In this document: positions 14,600 to 21,455 of the stretch, piece by piece
Numbering within the stretch: position 1 is the first letter of the stretch
Layout: every line of letters begins with the position of its first letter
NCBI GenBank assembly: GCA_964477455.1
Contig: CAYZHG010000084.1
Location: 1 to 29,181 of the forward strand
Direction: 5' to 3'
From: CAIOJG01 sp964477455
Lineage (GTDB): Bacteria; Patescibacteriota; Patescibacteriia; Magasanikbacterales; GWA2-37-8
Length of the DNA stretch: 29,181 nucleotides
Position numbers and translations under genes: made by a program
Notes under the pieces: model-generated
Told to the model about the DNA's origin: nothing
The model's database searches: none
What the model saw: the letters and a program-made list of their open reading frames with translations, nothing else

Positions 14600-14628
14600 T
14601 TGAAATTTTCAATAAACCTAGGTATAAT
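14600..14628 (+). promoter_or_regulatory. strong promoter of tRNA-Ile and downstream genes
   Basis: TTGAAA (14600-14605), a 17-base spacer and the perfect TATAAT (14623-14628). The start is near 14635, about 30 bases before the tRNA. Confidence 0.85.
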
Positions 14629-14665
14629 GCCCATATCATTGCCGATGAAGTACAGTCAACTATGA

Positions 14666-14738
14666 GCGCCCATAGCTCAGTGGTTAGAGCACAGCCCTTA
14701 TAAGGCTGGGGTCGATGGTTCAAGTCCATCTGGGCGCA
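14666..14738 (+). tRNA. tRNA-Ile with anticodon UAU
   Basis: The 73-base cloverleaf folds without mismatches in the acceptor stem (GCGCCCA / TGGGCGC). The anticodon stem CAGCC/GGCTG encloses the loop CTTATAA, which puts TAT at positions 34-36. The T arm is GATGG-TTCAAGT-CCATC. The discriminator is A and CCA is not encoded. A37 and A38 fit isoleucine identity. Direct UAU reading of AUA is rare in bacteria, which normally use a CAU tRNA with lysidine. Confidence 0.95.
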
Positions 14739-14769
14739 CGAATCTAATTATCCATTTAATATCAATTAT

Positions 14770-15339
14770 ATGGCCATTCTTAGTCACTTTGATTCCGTTC
14801 GAGCCAAACCAGGAGCATCTTTTAACGCTAAAAGTACTTACGGATTTGCTGGAAAATTGCATACCGCCATTCAACACAATTTTCATGGTTTTGGTACATT
14901 GAAGAACAACACCGCCGCCGTTGAAGCTATAAATACTCAGGTTTTAAAAAATCAGCATCTTATTCGTACTGGTGGATTGAGCAAATATCAAGCCGAAAAA
15001 ATGATCGCCAAAATTCATCACGAGGCGGCAATGAAGGGTGAACATCTAAGTGCCACAGAAAAAGAAGCTTTACACAAACTTGGACACCATTTGACTAAAC
15101 AAGTTATTCGACGCGCACCAGAATTACAAGAAAGCGAACGTCATGGTATTACCTCTTTAAGTTCAACTCAACATACCAGCTCGGTTAGTAGTATCGGCGA
15201 CCAAACCAGAGTTACTTCAGGAGAAACCCCACACGCCTCTGGAGGCATATCCAATTTAATAAAAAATAAGAATCTACCTACGATGCCAAACCAAACTGGA
15301 TCAAGACCACGTCCGCCTAATATAAAATTATCTTTTTAA
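14770..15339 (+). CDS. hypothetical protein downstream of tRNA-Ile
   Basis: I do not recognise this 189-residue protein. The first 115 residues look helical and soluble, rich in His, Lys and Ala (for example KMIAKIHHEAAMKGEHLSAT and LHKLGHHLTKQVIRR). The last 70 are Ser/Thr/Gly/Pro-rich and probably disordered, ending PRPPNIKLSF. No signal peptide, membrane helix or enzyme motif is seen. It begins 31 bases after the tRNA, probably on the same transcript, and ends one base before the pseudouridine synthase gene. The histidines do not form an obvious metal site. Codon use matches the neighbours, which supports a genuine resident gene. Confidence 0.75.
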   Translation: MAILSHFDSVRAKPGASFNAKSTYGFAGKLHTAIQHNFHGFGTLKNNTAAVEAINTQVLKNQHLIRTGGLSKYQAEKMIAKIHHEAAMKGEHLSATEKEALHKLGHHLTKQVIRRAPELQESERHGITSLSSTQHTSSVSSIGDQTRVTSGETPHASGGISNLIKNKNLPTMPNQTGSRPRPPNIKLSF

Positions 15340-15340
15340 C

Positions 15341-16309
15341 ATGACTATTGCCAAAAAAATTACTTTTAAAGAACCGGTCACCAAGAGACTAGATATTTTT
15401 TTTACTGAAAAATTTAAAATCTCCAGAACTCAAGCCCAAAAAATGATTGAGGAAAATAATATTTTAATAAACAACAAGATTTCTACAAAAACTGGACACC
15501 CATTAAAAACTGGAGACACTATTGCGATAGAAAAAAAACCAATCATCAAACCACCTGCGCCAAAAAAATACGATAAACCAGTTGTACCAAAAAAAATACC
15601 AAAAATAAAAATAATTTTAGTAACCAAAGATTACATTGTAGTTGAAAAACCAAATGGTCTTCTCACTCACTCGACAGATAAAAATGAACCAGATTCACTA
15701 GCCGCCATTCTCGTCAAAAAATATCCAGAACTTAAAAAAGTTGGTGACGATCCAAAACGCCCAGGTATTGTACATCGTTTGGACAAAGAAGCTTCCGGTT
15801 TGTTAGTAGTTGCTCGCACCCAAAAAATGTTTGATCATTTAAAAAATCAGTTTAAAAACCGCACCATTGAAAAGGAATATTCCGTATTAGTACACGGAAA
15901 AGTGGCTAAAGATTGGGATGAAATTAAGTTTCCAATTGAACGCTCCAAAAACAAGGACCGTATGGCCGCATTACCTGCCACTTTACGCGGTGCCGCTACT
16001 ATCGAAGGAAAGAACGCTTTGACTGAATTTTGGGTGGAAAAACGCTTTATCAATTTTACACTTCTACGTGTAAAAATTCATACTGGTCGTATGCATCAAG
16101 TTCGTGTTCATATGTTATCATACAATTGTCCAGTGGTTGGCGATCCATTATATTTCCAAAAGAAACAAAAAGACAAATGGGATAAAGTTTGTGGACGTTT
16201 ATTTTTACATTGTATTCATTTGGCATTCAATGATTTAAACGATGAGCGCCAAGAATTTAAATCAGAATTACCAGAAGAATTAACGAATTTCTTACCATTA
16301 TTAAAATAA
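15341..16309 (+). CDS. RluA/RluD-family rRNA pseudouridine synthase with S4 domain
   Basis: The enzyme converts uridine to pseudouridine in rRNA. An N-terminal S4 RNA-binding domain spans about residues 13-70 (RLDIFFTEKFKISRTQAQKM). A Lys/Pro-rich linker follows (about 66-90), longer than usual. The catalytic domain carries GIVHRLDKEASGLLVVART, with the catalytic Asp148 in HRLD, and the later motifs TGRMHQVRVHM and VGDPLYF. The 322-residue length fits RluD, which modifies the helix 69 loop of 23S rRNA, but assignment among RluA, RluC and RluD is inferred. It is packed between the hypothetical gene (1 base) and gmk (1 base). Confidence 0.92.
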   Translation: MTIAKKITFKEPVTKRLDIFFTEKFKISRTQAQKMIEENNILINNKISTKTGHPLKTGDTIAIEKKPIIKPPAPKKYDKPVVPKKIPKIKIILVTKDYIVVEKPNGLLTHSTDKNEPDSLAAILVKKYPELKKVGDDPKRPGIVHRLDKEASGLLVVARTQKMFDHLKNQFKNRTIEKEYSVLVHGKVAKDWDEIKFPIERSKNKDRMAALPATLRGAATIEGKNALTEFWVEKRFINFTLLRVKIHTGRMHQVRVHMLSYNCPVVGDPLYFQKKQKDKWDKVCGRLFLHCIHLAFNDLNDERQEFKSELPEELTNFLPLLK

Positions 16310-16310
16310 T

Positions 16311-16883
16311 ATGTCTTCAACAGGCAATTTAATAATTATTTCTTCTCCTTCTGGTGGTGGTAAAGATGCAATCATCTCAGCGCTACTAAAAAGATTTGAT
16401 AGTAGTGCCAAATTGATTACCACAACTACCCGCACCCCTCGTCCAGATGACATCGATGGAACTACATATTATTTTATAAACAAATCTACTTTTGAAGATA
16501 AAATAAAAAGTCACGAAATTGTTGAATACAATTTATACACTGGTAATTACTACGGTATTACAAAAACTGAACTCGTCAATAAATTAAATAATTTTCAAAT
16601 AGTTTTTACGAATATTGATATTCACGGCCGACGAAATCTAGTCGACGCTGGTTTCAAAATATTATCCATCTTTTTGCTTCCAGAAAATCTAGAAGATTTA
16701 AAACTTCGTATAAGTCGTCGTGGTGGATTGAGCGAAACAGAAATTGACCAACGTCTAGAAACTGCCAAAGAGGAAATTACCAGCGCCAATGAATATGATT
16801 TTCAAGTAGTGAATAAAAATGGAAAAATGTCCGAAACTGTTGACAGCGTAGCCAAAATTATCACAGAACACTTATCAACCTAG
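16311..16883 (+). CDS. gmk: guanylate kinase with atypical P-loop
   Basis: This enzyme phosphorylates GMP to GDP. The 190-residue product has family length and the GMP-binding signature TTTTRTPRPDDIDGTTYYF. Further matches are YTGNYYGI, the later NIDIHGRRNL and the C-terminal DQRLETAKEEITSANEYDF. The P-loop reads SSPSGGGKDAI: Lys18 is present but the Ser/Thr that normally follows it and helps bind Mg is Asp19. One base separates it from the pseudouridine synthase gene, so it is the last gene of the tRNA-Ile transcript. rplS behind it has its own promoter. Confidence 0.9.
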   Translation: MSSTGNLIIISSPSGGGKDAIISALLKRFDSSAKLITTTTRTPRPDDIDGTTYYFINKSTFEDKIKSHEIVEYNLYTGNYYGITKTELVNKLNNFQIVFTNIDIHGRRNLVDAGFKILSIFLLPENLEDLKLRISRRGGLSETEIDQRLETAKEEITSANEYDFQVVNKNGKMSETVDSVAKIITEHLST

Positions 16884-16900
16884 CTCGCAAGTAACAGATA

Positions 16901-16929
16901 TTGACAAAATCGATTAAATCGGCTAAAAT
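16901..16929 (+). promoter_or_regulatory. consensus promoter of rplS
   Basis: A perfect TTGACA (16901-16906), 17 bases, TAAAAT (16924-16929). The start is near 16936, about 26 bases before the rplS ATG, in a leader without a Shine-Dalgarno. Confidence 0.85.
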
Positions 16930-16961
16930 AAGCCCATTGTTTAAAAAGATAATAAAATTTT

Positions 16962-17321
16962 ATGACCGAGGAAACTAAAGAAGCTATCATTTACAAACCA
17001 GGCATGATAGTAAAGATCCACCAAAAAATTAAAGAAATGAATACTAAAGGTGAAGAAAAAGAACGTATCCAGATCTTTGAGGGCACAGTTATCGCCGCCA
17101 AACATGGTAAAGAAGCTGGCGCTACTATCACAGTTAGAAAAATGTCTGAGGGTGTAGGTGTAGAAAAGATCTACCCAATCCATTCCCCAGTTGTAGATAA
17201 GATTGAAGTAGTAAGACAGTTGGTAGTACGTCGTGCTAAACTCGGTTTCTTACGCAACAAAGATTTCAAACGCAAGATGAAAGATACAAAGAAAGAAGTA
17301 AAAAAGGAAGTTAAGAAATAA
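16962..17321 (+). CDS. rplS: 50S ribosomal protein L19
   Basis: bL19 sits at the 30S-50S interface. The 119-residue protein shows the conserved PGMIVKIHQKIKE, RIQIFEGTVIAAKHG, ITVRKMSEGVGVEKIYPIHS and the basic VRRAKLGFLRNKD. The C-terminal tail is Lys-rich and slightly repetitive (KDTKKEVKKEVKK). It is transcribed alone, from its own strong promoter to its own terminator; the usual neighbours trmD and rimM are not here. Confidence 0.97.
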   Translation: MTEETKEAIIYKPGMIVKIHQKIKEMNTKGEEKERIQIFEGTVIAAKHGKEAGATITVRKMSEGVGVEKIYPIHSPVVDKIEVVRQLVVRRAKLGFLRNKDFKRKMKDTKKEVKKEVKK

Positions 17322-17331
17322 ATTGGAATTC

Positions 17332-17360
17332 AAAAAGACTCTCAAATTGAGAGTCTTTTT
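17332..17360 (+). terminator. bidirectional terminator between rplS and the giant secreted protein
   Basis: AAAAAGACTCTC (17332-17343), a five-base loop and the perfect complement GAGAGTCTTTTT (17349-17360), followed by TT. The A-run on the left makes it work for the convergent gene as well. Confidence 0.92.
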
Positions 17361-17374
17361 TTATTTAAAATAAG

Positions 17375-20300
17375 TTATTTCTTTTTAATAATTTTTTTCA
17401 CAATTTTTAGTTCTTGAATTTCCTGCACAATCAACTTACCAGTTTGTTGATTATAAATTCTCACACGAACACTATAATCACCTATTTTCAAATTGTTCGG
17501 CAATCTTTCCTTGGTATTATTGGTAAAGTTTTTTCCAGGTCTTAAAGTTGCTCTGCCATAAGAAATTTTAACTACTTTATTTTTACTGTTTAATAATTCT
17601 CGAGTTACCCTAACTTTAACAGTATTTTTTGTTTTATTAATATACTTATATGAAAGCTGTAAGATTGATCCTGCTGTATATTTATTAGGATTCTTTATAT
17701 TTAAATTTAATTCGCTTATATGTATTGGACTAACAGAAATTTCACCCTGAATCTGAGTGCTAATTTGTTCATTCAAAATTAAATTTAATATGAATGTCTC
17801 AGAAACACCCCCATCTGGAGATCTAAATTTAACATAAACCGTTTTTAATCCAGCGCCTGGTAATAAATCCCATTTAATTGAATCGCTGTATGTTTCCCAA
17901 CTAGCACTAGCAAAACTACGATCATTGGAAATTGCTATTTGTTTAACATTTTGAACTGAAAAATTTAAAATTACTGACTTTGAATTTACCGTTGTTTCAT
18001 TGTTAGTTAAAGCGATTGCCTTTGATACAACTGGTACTACGGGTGGAGAAGTAAACACTGAACCACCACTACAACCGTTTGTTCTAGCAGTAACTTCAGA
18101 CGACCAATCGGTATTAAGTTGATCACCATTTCTTCCTTTAACTCGAAAAACATAATCAGTACTACAAGTTAAGCTTGAGAATGTTTTTTGTGAGGATGCC
18201 TGCCAGTCTGAATTAGTACCCGCTGTTGTATTTTCAACATAATATTGAGAAGCGTCACCACTCCATGTCAGAGATATCTGTGAAGCACTATCAACCGTAG
18301 CGGACAATAATGAAGGAGTATTCGCAGCCGTATATACTGAAGTGCTAGTACCAAACGTACTGGTACTATTTACTGCATCCACAAAACGAACATCAAATGT
18401 ATATTGAGTATTGGCTGTTAGACCAGTTACAGTAGTTGAAGTTGTAGAGGTGGCAATAAGCGAGCCTACAGTCGTTGCATCACGTCTAAGTTGCCAATAA
18501 TTAAGACTACCGCCATCCGTTACTGCAGAAGGTTTTACAACTTGAATTGAAGTAGTATTTATTGTTCCAAAAGATGGTGCTCCGACATTGGATGGGGCCA
18601 CATTGTCTAATCCAAATACCGTACTTGTAGTCCAACTGGTAGCAAAATCCAAGCTATCATTTGCTCGAAAACGTAAATATACAGTATTGGATTCAGTAGT
18701 TGAAGCATCGGTAATACTATCCCAAATGAAGGTATGAGCCTGACCTGGAGTTGAAGTCGATGATAGTCCAGTGAGACCGTCGCCAGTAGAGCTTGAAGTA
18801 GCGTCAGCCCAAGTATTACCATCCAATGAATACTCAATACCACTCGTAGCAGTTTGTGAAAAATTTATTGTGTCATTATCCGAATCGATTATATTATAAT
18901 TTATTGTAACAGATGATTGCTTGAAACCAGAAATAGTTTCAATAGTCACAGATGGAAAAATATTTGTAATTGAAGATTGAGCAATCATTGAAATACTTTG
19001 AGAACCATCTGAAACTAAAAATGCTTTCCAATAAAAAGTTCCACTTGGAAATGTATTGCTAAATGCCACTATATTTGTATTCACCACCGCTGCGGAATTT
19101 GAATTCGCACTATTTGAAGCTGCCGCCCAAGCACTGCCATTCCAATAATACCAAGATGAGCCATTATTAGAAATCTGATAGGCAATTGAACCAGTACCCG
19201 TAGTAGTGGCATTAAAGGCGGTTATTTTGTCATAAGCCACACCTGGACTAACAACTGATGGTGATGAAATTGAGTATAATGATGATGTAGAAACTAACAA
19301 TGTAGTTGCATCTGAAAATGGGGTTGAGGAATTTAATAAAGCACTTAGCGTTCCATTGTATTTCATTAGACCCGCCCCTCCAGTTAAGCCAAGTTGATTA
19401 CCGGTCGTATAGTACATATAGGTAGAACCACCAATTTCAGTAGGGTTCGACACGTCTGACACCGAAGTATATTCCCAGGAGTATTGAGGATATATATCTG
19501 GAGTACTAGCAAATGTCCAATTTATTGCATCAGTTGATTCTCCTCTTACCAAAAAATACTTAGAGCGAACATCACTACCCATTATCCAGATATAAAACTT
19601 ACCATTATTATATATTATATTTGGAGCGGCGGCATAATTACTTCCGGTAGGAAAACCTTTTCTTATCACTGGATTATTGGCATATCTATTCCAATTTATA
19701 CCATCGGTGGATGTTGCCAAACCAATAATTTGAGTATTATCTCCAGTCGCACTACCTTTACCTTCAAACAGCAAATACCAAATAGAACCAACTTTAACAA
19801 CGGCGGAATTGTACAAAGAAGTATTTTCCCAGCCAGATCCAGGAGACAATATTGGATTACCAGAATACCTATTCCAGTTTATACCATCGGTAGATGTTGC
19901 CAAACCAATTTTGCCAGGGCCATCATAACCATTTTCAAAACCATTATAATACATATAGTAAATACCGGCATCTTTGACTATATATTGACGGTTTGCCCAA
20001 GTTTTATCAAAATTACCAGTCAGCCCAGTCGGTGAAAAAACGGGGTTATTTGCATATCTAGTCCAATTTATACCATTACTTGAGGTGGCATAAGCTACCG
20101 AAGTACTAGCCGAATACCACATTTTAAAAACCCCATCTTCATACATAAAATCATTTTCTCCTATTCCCTGATCATTTCCCCAAACAGCATCAGTTGTAGT
20201 GGTAAAAACCGGGGAAGATGTAGAGTAGCGTGGAAAAACCTCCGCGGTACTATTAGCCGGCATACTCAATTTTCTTACTCGAACATTATCAACTACATAT

Positions 20301-21358
20301 TTTCCTTCTTGTTTATCAATAGCAACTTCTAAAGAACCAGAAAAGGCCACCGTTGATCTGTAAACTAATGTCCAATCGGTAAAATAACCACCTTTAATGA
20401 AATAATCCGCTCCACCGCCAGGATAAACAACAATTCTAAAATTATATGTAGTGTTAACTTGAACCCAACTATTTCCAGAAACAACCAACATGTCAGCATA
20501 CAAAGTAAACGGATTACTAACATGATAAACACCATTAAAATAAAAACTGTATTTAAAATTATTTATCATAGCCGCAGCTGAGGCACTAGCGGTTGTGTCT
20601 TTTAAACCAAAAAGGAAATTTTGATCTTTGTTGAGAGTATTGTAGGTTGTAACATCACCTTCCAAAATAAGACCGTTGGAGCGATCTACGGCATAACTAG
20701 TTGTAGCATAAACACCATGCCAAAGATTTCCTTCGTATGCTTCCATCAAAAGCGATCCGCCAGTTGCTGAAATAACATTATAAGTATCTAATTCCACCCA
20801 TTTGGTAGCATCGATAGTATCACTAGCAAAATTTTCAAAAAAGGTAAAAACATTGTTACCGTTTGAAGTGTCAGACGCTCCACTATTTGTATAATACATA
20901 TAAATGGTTGTCGAAGCACGCGCTGCCAAACTTGGCATTTTTACCCAAATAGTAGAGGTATTACCGGTATAATCGAAGGATTCCGCATAATGACTCAACA
21001 AAGTAGTTCCATCACTATCAACAAACCGAACACTAGCACCGTTACTTTCTACTTTAGACCAAAAATTTGCACTAGTTGTAGTGATAGAAATTTTTACTGG
21101 ATAATCAGTCAAAGCAGTGCCAGTATAATTAGTCACAGTAATCTGGTCTCTAAACCCCCATGAACTATTATACCAATTCGTCGCAGCTTTCAAACCAACA
21201 GTCCCATCAGAAAACTCAACTAAGGTATTATCAAAAGTATATGTAGAAGAAGCACTAACACCCAAATCGGCACTATTTGTTTTTGCGAACACAAAAAAAG
21301 TAGATAAAAAAATACCCAAAATAAGTATTAGCAAAAATATATGTATTTTTTTAAACAT
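17375..21358 (-). CDS. giant secreted multidomain protein (DUF2341, propeller-like repeats, FN3)
   Basis: The product is 1327 residues and begins with a signal peptide (residues 1-26, ending VFAK). Residues 62-160 match DUF2341 (WYNSSWGFRDQITVTN, ending TTIYMYYTNSG). About 170-375 resemble a concanavalin/LamG-like beta domain (FFENFASDTIDATKWVELD). About 385-690 contain bladed repeats like a glycoside-hydrolase-43-type propeller, with NGINWTRYANNP, DGINWNRYSGNP and DGINWNRYANNP at about 421-439, 483-501 and 544-562. Two fibronectin-III-like domains lie at about 922-1008 and 1010-1096. A Lys-rich beta C-terminus ends IKKK. No sortase motif or C-terminal helix is seen, so it is probably released or held by partners. 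Sugar binding or adhesion is an inference. Ser/Thr content is very high. Confidence 0.85.
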   Translation of the reverse strand: MFKKIHIFLLILILGIFLSTFFVFAKTNSADLGVSASSTYTFDNTLVEFSDGTVGLKAATNWYNSSWGFRDQITVTNYTGTALTDYPVKISITTTSANFWSKVESNGASVRFVDSDGTTLLSHYAESFDYTGNTSTIWVKMPSLAARASTTIYMYYTNSGASDTSNGNNVFTFFENFASDTIDATKWVELDTYNVISATGGSLLMEAYEGNLWHGVYATTSYAVDRSNGLILEGDVTTYNTLNKDQNFLFGLKDTTASASAAAMINNFKYSFYFNGVYHVSNPFTLYADMLVVSGNSWVQVNTTYNFRIVVYPGGGADYFIKGGYFTDWTLVYRSTVAFSGSLEVAIDKQEGKYVVDNVRVRKLSMPANSTAEVFPRYSTSSPVFTTTTDAVWGNDQGIGENDFMYEDGVFKMWYSASTSVAYATSSNGINWTRYANNPVFSPTGLTGNFDKTWANRQYIVKDAGIYYMYYNGFENGYDGPGKIGLATSTDGINWNRYSGNPILSPGSGWENTSLYNSAVVKVGSIWYLLFEGKGSATGDNTQIIGLATSTDGINWNRYANNPVIRKGFPTGSNYAAAPNIIYNNGKFYIWIMGSDVRSKYFLVRGESTDAINWTFASTPDIYPQYSWEYTSVSDVSNPTEIGGSTYMYYTTGNQLGLTGGAGLMKYNGTLSALLNSSTPFSDATTLLVSTSSLYSISSPSVVSPGVAYDKITAFNATTTGTGSIAYQISNNGSSWYYWNGSAWAAASNSANSNSAAVVNTNIVAFSNTFPSGTFYWKAFLVSDGSQSISMIAQSSITNIFPSVTIETISGFKQSSVTINYNIIDSDNDTINFSQTATSGIEYSLDGNTWADATSSSTGDGLTGLSSTSTPGQAHTFIWDSITDASTTESNTVYLRFRANDSLDFATSWTTSTVFGLDNVAPSNVGAPSFGTINTTSIQVVKPSAVTDGGSLNYWQLRRDATTVGSLIATSTTSTTVTGLTANTQYTFDVRFVDAVNSTSTFGTSTSVYTAANTPSLLSATVDSASQISLTWSGDASQYYVENTTAGTNSDWQASSQKTFSSLTCSTDYVFRVKGRNGDQLNTDWSSEVTARTNGCSGGSVFTSPPVVPVVSKAIALTNNETTVNSKSVILNFSVQNVKQIAISNDRSFASASWETYSDSIKWDLLPGAGLKTVYVKFRSPDGGVSETFILNLILNEQISTQIQGEISVSPIHISELNLNIKNPNKYTAGSILQLSYKYINKTKNTVKVRVTRELLNSKNKVVKISYGRATLRPGKNFTNNTKERLPNNLKIGDYSVRVRIYNQQTGKLIVQEIQELKIVKKIIKKK
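19671..20098 (-). repeat. three internal repeats in the giant protein gene
   Basis: Segments near 19671-19727, 19854-19910 and 20042-20098 are similar at DNA level. The first two are especially close. They encode the ATSTDGINWNRYxxNP blade edges, spaced about 183-190 bases (61-63 residues) apart. The spacing fits one propeller blade each. Confidence 0.7.
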
Positions 21359-21386
21359 AAAATCTTTAGGAAAAAATCACCAATAA

Positions 21387-21415
21387 ATTATAACATATTA
21401 TTAAAGTTTGTACAA
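21387..21415 (-). promoter_or_regulatory. promoter of the giant secreted protein
   Basis: On the minus strand TTGTAC (21415-21410), 17 bases, a perfect TATAAT (21392-21387) with TG one base upstream (extended -10). The ATG at 21358 is about 22 bases past the likely start. Confidence 0.75.
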
Positions 21416-21417
21416 TA

Positions 21418-21449
21418 AAAAAAGACCACTGTTTAAAATGATCTTTTTT
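21418..21449 (-). terminator. terminator of uvrA
   Basis: On the minus strand AAAAAAGATCA pairs with TGGTCTTTTTT (one G-U pair) around a ten-base loop and ends in T. It lies right after the uvrA stop and directly before the next promoter. Confidence 0.8.
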
Positions 21450-21455
21450 GTTAAA

